From contig NZ_CP020613.1 in assembly GCF_002105555.1 (NCBI RefSeq), positions 29,983 through 93,982 on the forward strand: a stretch of DNA of 64,000 nucleotides, in the 5' to 3' direction. Position numbers and translations under genes: made by a program. Within the stretch, counting starts at the first letter, position 1. Each line of letters begins with the position of its first letter. This stretch comes from Paracoccus contaminans. GTDB lineage: Bacteria > Pseudomonadota > Alphaproteobacteria > Rhodobacterales > Rhodobacteraceae. The notes beneath the pieces were generated by a model. The model was not told where the DNA came from and did not search any database. It worked only from the letters and a program-made list of their open reading frames with translations. This document shows, piece after piece, positions 46,075 through 55,197 of the stretch.

Positions 46075-47157
46075 TCAGTCCTTCCGTGTGAACACACGCA
46101 CCGAGGCCAGCGAGGTCGACGCGCCGCCGGGCAGCGCGACACTGCCCTTGCGCTCGAGCGTCTCGGCATCATAGGCCGCGACATTGGACAGCGCCCCGCC
46201 CAGATACAGCGTCTTTCCGTCGGTCGAGACGTTCACCGAATAATAGCTGTGCGGCAGCGGCACCCGCTTGATCGGCTTTCCCGCCTTCAGATCAAAGCTG
46301 GACAGGAAGTTGTAGGCGCCATAGGCGCGCGTCTTGTCGGGGCTGGCCGCCATCGAGAAATAGAAGATGTCGGCCACCTCGAATTCGCGCATGCTGAATT
46401 CGCCGCTGTCCAGATCCTGCGTCAGCAGGCCCGTGCGGAAGGCGGTCGGATCATCGGCCGCAAGATCGCGCCGGGCGGCATAGAAGGGGCTGACCACCAT
46501 GCCCGACGTCTCGAACTGGGACTAGATGTCCAGCACGTCCGGCTGGCTGTATTTCGCGCGCTCCCAGGTGTCGATCGGCTTTTCGTCGATCTGCTTTCCG
46601 GCCGCGTCGAAGACATGCATCCGGCGGCCCAGGCCATAGATCTTGCTGCCGTCGCCCGACCAGGCCAGCACCGTGATCTGGCGCGGCGCGGGGGCCGTCG
46701 ATTTGAGCGCGCCGGTCTGGGCGTCGTAGAAGGCGATGCGGGTCGGCTGGACCTGGAATTCGTCCTGCAGCATCCTGACCGGGCTTTGATAGACGGCCAG
46801 CGTCTTGCCGTCGGGCGACAGGTCCATGCCGAACATGCCCTTCACCCGCTCCTCGGCGCTGCTCATCTCGATGCGCCCGATCGTCTCGCCGCTGAGCAGA
46901 TCGACGATGGCGACGCTTTCCATCTTGTTCATCATGACATAGGCGCGGGTGCCCTCGTCATTGACGACCGGCAGCTGCGGCAGGGGGCCTGCGTTCTCGA
47001 GCTGGACGACCTTGTCGATCGACATGGCGGCGGCATCCACCACCACCAGCTTGTCGGGACGTGCCGGGACCAGCAGGTAATCCCTGGCCAGCGCGGGCGC
47101 GACGCCGAGCAGGGTGGCGAGGGCAAAGATCGAAACGCGGTTCAGCATCGCGGTCAT
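46075..47157 (-). pseudogene. qhpB: Quinohemoprotein amine dehydrogenase beta subunit with in-frame amber codon
   Basis: Read through, a 360-residue secreted seven-bladed propeller. Signal peptide (MLNRVSIFALATLLGVAPALA), then repeated blades with DYLLVPARPDKLVVVDAA, GMDLSPDGKTLAVYQ and SVNVSTDGKTLYLGGA. TAG at 46524-46522 falls in QPDVLDI-stop-SQFETSGMV, about residue 212, and the remaining 149 residues are in frame and well conserved. The mutation is a single-base change from CAG or GAG. The subunit forms the active-site face with the gamma subunit. ATG 47157 overlaps the gamma-subunit stop. Confidence 0.85.
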
Positions 47158-47480
47158 ACCTTGGTCCGGGGAAAGACGGATTGCAGCTGGCGCCAGTCCT
47201 TTTCGACATCGGGGGCCGCGTCGCTCCAGTTCGGGTAGGTGTTCACCGTGTCGGGAACCTGCGCGGGCCACCAGCAGGGGTCGGCGCAGCCGTAAAGATC
47301 GGCCTCCATCGGCTGGCAAAGGTTGGCCACGCCCCCGAAGGCGTCGATTTCCCAGCCCGGATCGAAGGAGGTGGTGCAACCCACCATCGAGTTCATGGCA
47401 ACCACCTCGTCCTCGCGCCCCTCGGCGGCGGCCTCGGTGAACTGCTTGGCCTTGGCGTTGGCCGGCGTCAGATGTTTCAT
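47154..47480 (-). CDS. qhpC: Quinohemoprotein amine dehydrogenase gamma subunit (CTQ and thioether crosslinks)
   Basis: A 108-residue precursor: 28-residue leader plus 80-residue mature part. Every residue of the known crosslinks is present with a constant offset of 28: Cys35-Glu44, Cys55-Asp61, Cys69-Asp77 for the thioethers, and Cys65-Trp71 for the cysteine tryptophylquinone cofactor. The core reads [13 protein letters not shown]. The leader is cleaved by QhpE after crosslinking by QhpD. ATG 47480 overlaps the qhpD stop and its own stop overlaps qhpB, so the three are translationally coupled. Confidence 0.97.
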   Translation of the reverse strand: MKHLTPANAKAKQFTEAAAEGREDEVVAMNSMVGCTTSFDPGWEIDAFGGVANLCQPMEADLYGCADPCWWPAQVPDTVNTYPNWSDAAPDVEKDWRQLQSVFPRTKV

Positions 47481-48910
47481 TGCAGGGCTCTCCTCGGTTC
47501 GAGGTGGCGACGGAAAAAGGACGGGTTGGCCTGCATGATGCGGGTGTAGCTCTCGATGCCGAAATCCACCCAGTCGCGCAGCAGCTCGCAGTAGTGATAG
47601 ACGGGCGAGAAGGGATCGCCCTGGCGGGCATAGCTTTCGTGATAGCACCCGCCCGCGCAGATCGAGCGGATGCGGCAGGTGCGGCAGCCATAGCCCGACC
47701 GATCCTGCGCCCCCTCGATGAAGGCGGCAAGCCGGGGCACGTCGATGCCCTTGTCCACATTGCCATAGGTCGGCTGTCGCGATCCGACGAAGCGGTGGCA
47801 CAGATGCAGATCGCCCCCCTTGTCCACCGCCAGCATGCCCAGGCCCGCCCCGCAGGGAACCGCCTTCTTGGTGCCCTGCGCGATGTCGGTCAGCAGCTGG
47901 TGCATGTTGGAAAAGCCGATATTCTCGCCGCGGATCGCGGCCTCGACATAGCGCCGGCCCAGCGTCTTCATGTCCTCGAACACCTGGCGCAGCAGCGCGT
48001 TGTCAAGGTTGAACACCGCGATCGGGCCAGAGGTCGCCGGCCCGAAGCCCACCTCGGCAAAGCCCAGATCATCCTTGAGATGGTCGTGGATCGCCATCAC
48101 GTCGGTCACGCCGCGGGTCAGGGTGACGCGGGCGCCGACCGGCCGGGCGCGATAGCGCGACAGCAGCATCCGCACCTTGGCCGATACCACGTCATAGGTG
48201 CCGCGCCCGCCGACGGTGCGGCGGTTCTTGTCATGCATCGCCCTGGGGCCGTCCATGCTGACCGTGATGGCCACGCGGTGCGCGTCGAGCCTGTCCACGA
48301 TCTCCTCGGTCAGCAGCGTGGCATTGGTGGTCAGCGAGAAATCGACGCTTTTGCCCAGTTCGGCCACGCGCGCCTCGGCGTAATCTACCACCTGCCGGAT
48401 CAGCGGCATGTTCGACAGCGGCTCGCCGCCGAAGAAGACGACATTGACCGCCCCGCGCGCCTGCGCCTGATCAAGCAGCAGGTTGATCGACTTGCGGGCG
48501 GTGCCGAAATCCATCCGCTCGCCCTTGGCGGGGGTCGTCAGATCCTCCTTGTAGCAATAGGTGCAGGCAAGGTTGCAGCCGGTGTTCACGTTCAGCACGA
48601 TCGTGGACAGGGCGATGTCCTCGACGCGCTGGATGCGGATCGGGGTTTCGGGCGCGGCGGCGTCGCGCAGGATGTCGAGGCTGACGAAGCTCTGCACGCA
48701 GTCGGCCAGGTCCTGGGGGCTGAACCGCCCGCTCAGTTCCGCCTGCAGCATGGCGGCATCGGCGACGCCGACGCGCTGGAACAGGTCATAGACATCGCGG
48801 CTGACCGCATCCATCTGGAACAGGCTGGTGGTCGGCACATGCATCAGCATGGCAAGCCCGTCCACATCCAGCCGGTGCGCGTTATGGGCAATGAGAGCGA
48901 GCGCGGTCAT
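47477..48910 (-). CDS. qhpD: Radical SAM enzyme forming the gamma-subunit thioether crosslinks
   Basis: A 477-residue radical SAM/SPASM protein. The SAM cluster motif is Cys112-X3-Cys116-X2-Cys119 ([10 protein letters not shown]), followed by [10 protein letters not shown]-terminal auxiliary-cluster cysteines are in [17 protein letters not shown] and [19 protein letters not shown]. QhpD forms three Cys-to-Asp/Glu sulfur-to-carbon bonds in the gamma subunit. The frame is intact. It lies 11 bases after the alpha-subunit remnant. Confidence 0.95.
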   Translation of the reverse strand: MTALALIAHNAHRLDVDGLAMLMHVPTTSLFQMDAVSRDVYDLFQRVGVADAAMLQAELSGRFSPQDLADCVQSFVSLDILRDAAAPETPIRIQRVEDIALSTIVLNVNTGCNLACTYCYKEDLTTPAKGERMDFGTARKSINLLLDQAQARGAVNVVFFGGEPLSNMPLIRQVVDYAEARVAELGKSVDFSLTTNATLLTEEIVDRLDAHRVAITVSMDGPRAMHDKNRRTVGGRGTYDVVSAKVRMLLSRYRARPVGARVTLTRGVTDVMAIHDHLKDDLGFAEVGFGPATSGPIAVFNLDNALLRQVFEDMKTLGRRYVEAAIRGENIGFSNMHQLLTDIAQGTKKAVPCGAGLGMLAVDKGGDLHLCHRFVGSRQPTYGNVDKGIDVPRLAAFIEGAQDRSGYGCRTCRIRSICAGGCYHESYARQGDPFSPVYHYCELLRDWVDFGIESYTRIMQANPSFFRRHLEPRRALQ

Positions 48911-48921
48911 CGGGTTCCCCT

Positions 48922-49826
48922 TCAGTTGATCGGCGCATCGATGAAGCGCTGCACCGTCGCATAGAGATGCCCCGCCGCCTCAAGCACCTTGTCGCCATCC
49001 TTCACCGCCGCGATCACCTTGAGATTGCCGGCATTGTTGGTGGACATGGGCCGTTCGGGGTTGGGGCCGGCGCCTGCCGGCTGGAACAGGCCGTTGGGCT
49101 CGATCGCGCCGGCAAAGCGGGCGTCCTCCATCTTTTTCGCGGCCTCGTCGAAATCCTCGGTCCGCCAGTCGGCCGGCATGGCGCCGACACGGATGTCGTC
49201 GGCGGTTTCGGCCTTGGCATCGGGGCCGTTCAGCCAGCCGATCGCCTCGAACTGGGCGGGATGCTTGGCGACCGGGCCGCCATTGCCGCCGATCCGCGAA
49301 TAGGTCAGCGCGGGTTCGACGGCGATCCGGTCGAGCGCGCGATAGACAATCAGGCCGGCCGGGCTGGCCAGGGCGCCGATCCTGACCTCGCCCGGCCCGG
49401 CCGCCGCATCGGCCGCCGCCGCCGCCCTCAGGACGACACGGTTCGCATCGGCCGACACCACCTCGGCCGTGACCCCGGCCGGCAGCGCGGGGGCGCCCTC
49501 CAGGCCGATGCCGGTGATGACGATCTCGGCCGCCTCGCCGGCCTTGATATGGCCGGGGCTGACCGACAGGATCTGCGGCGCCGCATCGGCCCTGACCGCC
49601 TTCAGCCGTCCAGGCCGTAGTTGCGGATCATCCGCACGACGTTCATGTCCCAGCCCTCGGGCGTGCGGCGGCTGTCGTCGATGCGGGAATACTTGCCCTG
49701 CTCGTCCCGCGTGTGGCAGGCGCCGCAGACATCGGCCAGCACCTGCTCGCCGCTGTTGGCAAGGGCGGGGGTGGCAAGCGCAAAGACCGTACAGGTCGAA
49801 AGCATGGCAAGGGCAAGGCGGGTCAT
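48922..49826 (-). pseudogene. qhpA: Quinohemoprotein amine dehydrogenase alpha subunit with internal deletion
   Basis: ATG 49826 starts a signal peptide (MLSTCTVFALATPALA) and the first cytochrome c site VCGACHTRDEQGKYSRID. After MNVVRMIRNYGLDG the frame stops at 49604-49602. A different frame continues with LKAVRADAAPQILSVSPGHIKAGEAAEIVITG through FEAIGWLNGPDAKAETADDIRVG to TGA 48922. Only about 300 codons remain of a protein normally near 500 residues. The second heme-binding motif and most of the second domain are missing. The rest resembles domains 3 and 4. This gene cannot give a functional diheme subunit. Confidence 0.85.
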
Positions 49827-50016
49827 CCGATGATGGTCCTTTGGCACCGGGACCGCGCGTCCCGCATGTTGCTGTGCCATCCAGTGTCACCGACTGCGGT
49901 GCCGCAAACTTGTCATTTTCGGACAAAGGGCGGCAAAATGTCACAGGGCGCCAAACTTGGCCGCAAATGACACGTTTATGACAGGCGATCGAGCACACTG
50001 CCCGGCAGGAGGCCGG

Positions 50017-51294
50017 ATGAGCGAGCGGGTCGATCTTGTCGTCGTCGGGGGCGGGCCGGCGGGCGCCGTCTCGGCCTGGCTGGCCGCACGCGACGGCCAG
50101 CGCGTCGTTCTGATCGATCCGGGCGAGGCCCCGTCCCGGATCGAGGGGACGAGCCCCCGCCTTGCCGCCTGGCTTCAGCGCGAGATGGTCCCCGATATCG
50201 GCGCCATCCTGACGCGGGCCGCGCGCCGCAGCATCTGGTCGGGCACCGCGCATGAGGGAAACCGGGAATGGCTGGTGGCCCGCCCCGCGCTTGACGGGCG
50301 GCTGCGCGAGGCCGCGGTTGCCGCGGGTGCCAGGCTGATCGCCGACACCGCGGCCCCCGCGGCCGGGGGCGCCCGGCTGGGCGCGGGCGGGCTGATCGAG
50401 GCGCCGCTGGTGCTGGACGCGCGCGGGCGGCGGGGCGGCAGGCGCGGCGCCATCCGGCGCGGCCCGCCGACCGTCTCGATCGGCGCATGGCTGGAGGGCG
50501 CGGCGGAAACGGCCCCGCAGACCCTGGTGATGCCCTTCGACGAGGGTTGGGCATGGCTGGCCTGCCCGGGCGGCGGCAAGAGCTGGTTGCAGATCACCCT
50601 GGCCGCCGCCGGCCCCATGGCGGCTGCGCCGGCCGAGCGTCTGTCGCGCTGTCTGGCCCTGTGCGCCGATCGCCTGCCCCCCGGATCGAGGCTGGCCGCC
50701 GCGCCCATGGTGATCCGCGAATCGGCGCCGGTGCTGTCAGCCTTGCCCGATGATCTGTCGGTGCTGCCGGTCGGCGATGCGGCCGCCGCGATGGACCCGC
50801 TGTCGGGCCACGGGATGTTCTGGGCGGTATCCGGCGCCCTTGCCGCCGCCGCCATCCGGCGCACCCTTGCCGCGCGCCCGGATGGCGGCGGCAAGGATCT
50901 GGCGCGGCGGTTCCTGGAACAGCGCATGGGCGCGCTGTTCCTGCGCCAGGCCCGGATCGGGCGCGATTTCATCCGGGCCGAGACCGGCCGCTCTGCCCTG
51001 CCGTTCTGGCGCGCGCGCGGGTCGTTCCCCGATGACGAGCCGGCCCATCCCCCGGCAGGCCCGATCACGACAAGGCGGCAGGTGATCGTGGATCGCGGGC
51101 AGCTGTCCGAATGCGAGGTGCTGGTCTCGCCCCGCTCTCCCGCGGGGGTGGCATGGTTCGGGGGTCTTCCGGCGGCTGAACTGTGGCGGGCCCATGCGGG
51201 GGGCAAGGGCCCTGCGGACCTGCTGCGCGGCTTTGGGCCGGGGGCCGCGGGTTTCGCGGCCTGGCTGGAAACCGAGATGGCTGCTCCGGCCTGA
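50017..51294 (+). CDS. qhpG: FAD-dependent monooxygenase of the qhp locus (QhpG)
   Basis: A 425-residue flavoprotein. The FAD dinucleotide fold is at the N-terminus (VDLVVVGGGPAGAVSAWLAARDG), and SVLPVGDAAAAMDPLSGHGMFWAV near residue 260 is the second FAD motif. QhpG dihydroxylates the tryptophan of the gamma subunit as a step toward the CTQ cofactor. ATG 50017 follows CAGGAGG. It is divergent from qhpA across a 190-base region that probably carries both promoters. The frame is intact. Confidence 0.9.
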   Translation: MSERVDLVVVGGGPAGAVSAWLAARDGQRVVLIDPGEAPSRIEGTSPRLAAWLQREMVPDIGAILTRAARRSIWSGTAHEGNREWLVARPALDGRLREAAVAAGARLIADTAAPAAGGARLGAGGLIEAPLVLDARGRRGGRRGAIRRGPPTVSIGAWLEGAAETAPQTLVMPFDEGWAWLACPGGGKSWLQITLAAAGPMAAAPAERLSRCLALCADRLPPGSRLAAAPMVIRESAPVLSALPDDLSVLPVGDAAAAMDPLSGHGMFWAVSGALAAAAIRRTLAARPDGGGKDLARRFLEQRMGALFLRQARIGRDFIRAETGRSALPFWRARGSFPDDEPAHPPAGPITTRRQVIVDRGQLSECEVLVSPRSPAGVAWFGGLPAAELWRAHAGGKGPADLLRGFGPGAAGFAAWLETEMAAPA

Positions 51295-51380
51295 GCCGCC
51301 GGGCCGACCGGCCCGCAAGGCCAGCCGCGGCGGGGGTGGGCGGCAGGGCGCCCCTGCCTGCGGGCGGACGGCCCTCGCGC

Positions 51381-53159
51381 TTAGCCGCCCAGGCCCCAGA
51401 CCAGCGCGATCATGGGCGTGCCGACCACCACGACAAGGATCGACAGCGGCAGGCCGAGCCGCCAGTAATCGCCAAAGCGATAGCCGCCCGGCCCCATGAC
51501 CAGCGTGTTGCACTGATGCCCGATCGGGGTCAGGAAATCGCAGGCCGCCCCCAGCGCGACCGCCATCAGGAAGGGATCGGGGTTCAGGCCCAGCCGCTTG
51601 GCGAGGCTGGCCGCGATGGGCGCCATCACCAGCACGGTCGCGGCGTTGTTGAGGAAGGGCGTCACCGCCATCGCCAGCACGATCATCATCGCCACGGCCG
51701 CCAGCGGCGGCACCTCGCCGGCCACGCGTTGCAGCCCTGCGGCGATCAGGTCTGACCCGCCGGTGGCCTGGATGGCGTTGCTGACCGGGATCAGCGCGGC
51801 CAGCAGCACGATCACCGGCCATTCGATCGATTCATAGGCCTCCTCGGTCGTCATCACGCGCAGCAGCAGCATCAGCGCCGCCGCGCCTGCAAAGGCCACG
51901 GCCACCGGCACGACATGGGCCGCCACCAGCACCATCGCCGCGGCCAGGACGAGGATCGGGATCCAGCTGCGCTTGCGGCTGCCAAGCGCCACGTCACGCT
52001 GGCTCAGCGGCAAGACGCGCAATTCGCCCAGCGAGGGGGCCAGCCGCTCGGGCGCGGCCTTGAGGATCAGCACGTCCCCCGCCTCGAAGCGCAGGCGGCG
52101 CAGGCGGCGATCAAGGCGATGGCCGCGCCGGCTGACGGCCAGAAGCTGCAGGCCATGGCGGCCAAGCAGCTGCGCCTCGGCCGGGGTGCGGCCGATCAGG
52201 GCGGAATCGGCGGTGACGACGCCCTCGGCGACGGCGGCCTCGCCCTCGTCCGTCTCGTCCTCGGCCACTTCCTCGCCCGCCAGGCGCAGGCGGGCGCGGG
52301 CGACGACGCGTTCGAGATCCTCGGGCTCGCCGCTCAGCAGCAGCACGTCCTCGGCGGCCAGCGCCTCGTCGGGGCGGGGGGCGTGGCGGCGGAAGCGTTC
52401 GCGGATGACGGTGGTGACGCGCAGCCCGCCCTCGGCCAGCGCCTCAAGCTCGGCCACCGTGCGGCCGACAAAGGGCGAGCCTTCGGGGACGCGCGCCTCG
52501 GTCGCATATTCCTCGAGCGTGAAGGCCGCGTCCATCGACCGGCTGGCGGCGCGGCGGTCGGGCAGCAGGCGATAGGCGAAGGACAGGAAGACCACGCCCA
52601 GCACGGCGATGACGATGCCCACGGGCGCATAGTCGAACATGCCGAAGGGCTTGCCCAGGATATCCTCGCGCACCTTGGATACCAGGATGTTGGGCGAGGT
52701 GCCCACCAGCGTCACGATCCCCCCGATGAGCGAGCCGAAGGCCATGGGCATCAGCATGAAGGACAGCGGCGTGCCCGTGCGCCGCGACAGCTGCGCCGCC
52801 ACCGGCATCAGCATGGCCAGGGCGCCCACGTTCTTGGTCACCATCGACAGCGCCGTGACCGCCAGCACCAGCACCGTCACCTGCGACTGCGTGCCCTTGA
52901 GGTTGCGCAGCAGGGGGCGCATCGCGGTTTCCACCGCCCCCGACCGCGCCACCGCGGCTGATACCAGCAAGGCGGTGGCCACGATGATCACTACATCGTC
53001 GCCAAAGCCGGAAAAGGCTTCGGCCGCGGGGATGATCCCGATGATGACCCCCGCCAGCAGCGCAATCAGCGCGATAAGGTCATAGGGCAGGCGCCCCCAG
53101 ATGAACAGACCGATGGTGACGGCCATCAGTCCGAAGGCAAGCGCTTGATCGAGGGTCAA
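51381..53159 (-). CDS. SLC13-family anion transporter with TrkA-C domains
   Basis: A 592-residue protein with about twelve helices split by two RCK-C (TrkA-C) domains (residues about 205-375, DVLLLSGEPEDLERVV and DVLILKAAPERLA). Signature loops are SMVTKNVGALAMLMPVA, LVGTSPNILVSK and FLNNAATVLVMAPIA, with FLTPIGHQCNTLVMGPGGY. Members of this group move sulfate, citrate or dicarboxylates. The start is taken as TTG 53159; an in-frame TAG sits two codons upstream, and an ATG 11 codons inside is the alternative. Confidence 0.85.
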   Translation of the reverse strand: MTLDQALAFGLMAVTIGLFIWGRLPYDLIALIALLAGVIIGIIPAAEAFSGFGDDVVIIVATALLVSAAVARSGAVETAMRPLLRNLKGTQSQVTVLVLAVTALSMVTKNVGALAMLMPVAAQLSRRTGTPLSFMLMPMAFGSLIGGIVTLVGTSPNILVSKVREDILGKPFGMFDYAPVGIVIAVLGVVFLSFAYRLLPDRRAASRSMDAAFTLEEYATEARVPEGSPFVGRTVAELEALAEGGLRVTTVIRERFRRHAPRPDEALAAEDVLLLSGEPEDLERVVARARLRLAGEEVAEDETDEGEAAVAEGVVTADSALIGRTPAEAQLLGRHGLQLLAVSRRGHRLDRRLRRLRFEAGDVLILKAAPERLAPSLGELRVLPLSQRDVALGSRKRSWIPILVLAAAMVLVAAHVVPVAVAFAGAAALMLLLRVMTTEEAYESIEWPVIVLLAALIPVSNAIQATGGSDLIAAGLQRVAGEVPPLAAVAMMIVLAMAVTPFLNNAATVLVMAPIAASLAKRLGLNPDPFLMAVALGAACDFLTPIGHQCNTLVMGPGGYRFGDYWRLGLPLSILVVVVGTPMIALVWGLGG

Positions 53160-53246
53160 TTCCTAGGTCACTCCGCAAAGGCAGGGCGGAACCGCCGGGC
53201 CTCGGCCCCGGTTCCACCCGACATTGATGCAGGGGAGCCTTTGGCA

Positions 53247-53813
53247 GTGGATATCATGGGATGGCTTTTCCGGGCATCGCGCAACCGCGACGGCCAGGCC
53301 GTGACGCTGGAGGAGGCGGGCCTGGGGCATGCGCCGTCGGCGCCGTCCCCCGGCCCCGACCCCGAGGGGCGGCTGGAGGCGGCGCTGGCGACGCGCCTGC
53401 TCGATGGCTGGCTGTCGAACCGCCAGCAGGTGCTGGTGCCCCATACGCTGAACTTCCGCGCCTTGGACGGGGGGCAGGGGGCGCTGCTGGTCGATGTGAT
53501 GGCCGCCGCCGCGCAGGCCGATGGCACGGTCGATCCGCGCGAGGCGCAGGGGCTGCCGCAGGTGCTGGGCCGCGTCGGCGCCGGCGCGGCCGAGCAGGCG
53601 CGGCTGGCATCGGCCCTGTCCGAGCCACAAAATCTCGGGGCGCTGCTGGCGCGGGTCGAGGCCGAGGGGCTGGCCACCCACGCCTATGCCGCGGCGCTGC
53701 TGGCGGTGAACCGGCGCGCCCAGGTGAACCGGGCCTTTCTCGACTATCTGGCCGCGCGGCTTGGCCTTGCAGCCGACATCGCCCGCAGCCTCGAACGCCG
53801 CTACCGCGCCTGA
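53247..53813 (+). CDS. DUF533/TerB-like protein
   Basis: A 188-residue soluble protein. The C-terminal 120 residues match the DUF533 pattern: ALLVDVMAAAAQADGTVDPREAQGL, LSEPQNLGALLARVEAEGLATHAYAAALLAV and FLDYLAARLGLAADIARSLERRY. The family is helical and related to TerB; its role is not known. GTG 53247 is best placed after AGGGGAG; ATG 53256 is possible. It is divergent from the transporter gene. Confidence 0.7.
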   Translation: MDIMGWLFRASRNRDGQAVTLEEAGLGHAPSAPSPGPDPEGRLEAALATRLLDGWLSNRQQVLVPHTLNFRALDGGQGALLVDVMAAAAQADGTVDPREAQGLPQVLGRVGAGAAEQARLASALSEPQNLGALLARVEAEGLATHAYAAALLAVNRRAQVNRAFLDYLAARLGLAADIARSLERRYRA

Positions 53814-53905
53814 CGGTCGCAGGGGGCAGGGGCCGTGATCGCGCCCCCGCAGGCGCGGCGGTGATCCCGCCCCGCGCTGGCGCAGCGGTGATTCCGCTCC
53901 CTGCT

Positions 53906-54275
53906 GGCGCGGCGGTTGTCCTGCGATCCGGCAGTGGACAGGTGGCTTTCTGCGCCATGCGCCATCCTTGGCCACGCATGGGGCGGGCGCAAGCGCGGCC
54001 TTCTGTCTGTGGCACCTTGGCCCGCGCGCGCGGCGCGCGCGCGTTTGCGGATGCGCTGGCCGGGGCAAGGGCCGTGATCCCGCCCCCGCAGGCGCGGCGG
54101 TTGTCCTGCGATCCGGCAGTGGACAGGTGGCTTTCTGCGCCATGCGCCATCCTTGGCCACGCATGGGGCGGGCGCAAGCGCGGCCTTCTGTCTGTGGCAC
54201 CTTGGCCCGCGCGCGCGGCGCGCGCGCGTTTGCGGATGCGCTGGCCGGGGCAAGGGCCGTGATCCCGCCCCCGCA
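53906..54275. repeat. Perfect 185-bp tandem duplication
   Basis: Bases 53906-54090 are repeated without a mismatch at 54091-54275. A further partial copy of the unit start (GGCGCGGCGG) follows, and shorter degenerate copies of GTGATC-CGCCCCCGCAGGCGCGGCG lie on both sides (53836-53905 and 54256-54300). Each unit has a 23-base run of almost pure CG alternation (54021-54043, 54206-54228). The block lies in a 560-base stretch between the DUF533 and CBS genes with no supported gene. Long frames across it only translate the repeat. Confidence 0.95.
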
Positions 54276-54379
54276 GGCGCGGCGGTGATCCCGCTCCCGC
54301 TCCCCGTGCTGGCGCGGGGTCTGTCCCGTGATCGGCAGCCGGCCAAGGCCTTGCTGGCCTGGCCGCGGCCGCCGCTGTT

Positions 54380-54829
54380 TCAGCCCTGGGCGGGCGCGGC
54401 CTCGGTTGCCGGTTCGGCGGACAGATCGCGCAGCGCCGCCTGAACGGTGCCGCGTTCGACCAGCAGGTGGCGGGCAAGGTCGGCCAGCGTCAGCCAGCCG
54501 ACGGCCGTGCCGACCGCGTCCCGGACGACCAGCCTGCGGATGTGATGGGCGGCCATCAGGTTCATCGCGTCCTGCAGGCTGTCCTCCTCGCCGCAGCCGA
54601 TCACCGGGCGGGTGGCGATCTCGCCCACCGGCAGCCCGGCGCCCGACAGGCCGCGGGCGACCACGCGATAGAGGATGTCGCGATCGGTCACCACGCCCAG
54701 CAGATCCTCGGCCGTGCCCACCGGCAGGGCGCCGACCTCCAGCTCTCCCATCAGCTCGGCGGCCTCGGAAACCGGGGCGTCGGCGGGGATGAACTCGACA
54801 TGGCGCGCCATGATCTCGCCCACCCTCAT
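54380..54829 (-). CDS. CBS-domain protein
   Basis: A 149-residue protein made of two CBS motifs: MRVGEIMARHVEFIPADAPVSEAAELM with GVVTDRDILYRVV, then IATRPVIGCGEEDSLQDAMNLM with HIRRLVVRDAVGTAVGWLTLADLARHL. Such pairs bind adenine nucleotides and act as energy or redox sensors. It overlaps the CheY-like gene by four bases and is the last gene of a three-gene signalling operon. Its partner is unknown. Confidence 0.9.
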   Translation of the reverse strand: MRVGEIMARHVEFIPADAPVSEAAELMGELEVGALPVGTAEDLLGVVTDRDILYRVVARGLSGAGLPVGEIATRPVIGCGEEDSLQDAMNLMAAHHIRRLVVRDAVGTAVGWLTLADLARHLLVERGTVQAALRDLSAEPATEAAPAQG

Positions 54830-55197
54830 GCCGCGGCCTCCAGGGCGGCGTCAATCTGCGTGAGCAGGCGCGAGAAGTCGATGGGCTTGGGGTGATAGTC
54901 GTCACAGCCCGCCGCCAGCGCCTTTTCGCGATCGCCCGCCAGGGCATGCGCGGTCAGGGCGATGATGGGGATGGCCGCCGTCGCGGGATCGTCCTTGAGC
55001 CGCCGCGCCACCGTCCAGCCGTCCATCACCGGCAGGTTCATGTCGAGCAGGATCACCTGCGGCGGGGCCGCCTGCGCCGCATCCAGCCCCGCCTGCCCGT
55101 CATGGGCCAGGGCGACCTCATGCCCGCGCCGGGCCAGGCGGCGGGACAGGAAGTCCCATATCTCCGGCGTGTCCTCGACCAGAAGCAGCTTGGCCAT
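54826..55197 (-). CDS. CheY/DivK-like single-domain response regulator
   Basis: A 123-residue receiver. LLLVEDTPEIW supplies the acidic pocket, the phospho-acceptor is in VILLDMNLPVMDG, and the lysine is in YHPKPIDF. No output domain is present. It overlaps the upstream hybrid kinase gene (TGATG), so it is probably phosphorylated by that kinase. The usual motif intervals are all kept. Confidence 0.93.
   Translation of the reverse strand: MAKLLLVEDTPEIWDFLSRRLARRGHEVALAHDGQAGLDAAQAAPPQVILLDMNLPVMDGWTVARRLKDDPATAAIPIIALTAHALAGDREKALAAGCDDYHPKPIDFSRLLTQIDAALEAAA

Noticed and set aside
41303..46524. Genetic recoding of TAG, for instance as glutamine or pyrrolysine
   Set aside because: TAG is the normal stop of repB, catB, benD, the PIN toxin and the SUKH gene in this same window, and no mttB-like or pyl gene is seen. 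Mutation or error is simpler, although amber suppression remains testable.
54021..54228. A CRISPR array, because of the regular repeats
   Set aside because: There are only two copies, the 185-bp units are identical along their whole length, no variable spacers exist and no cas gene is nearby.
53163..54947. A long minus-strand frame through the 185-bp repeats, suggesting a repeat protein
   Set aside because: It merely translates the duplicated DNA and runs over the DUF533-like and CBS genes in the wrong frame or strand. No start or ribosome site fits.
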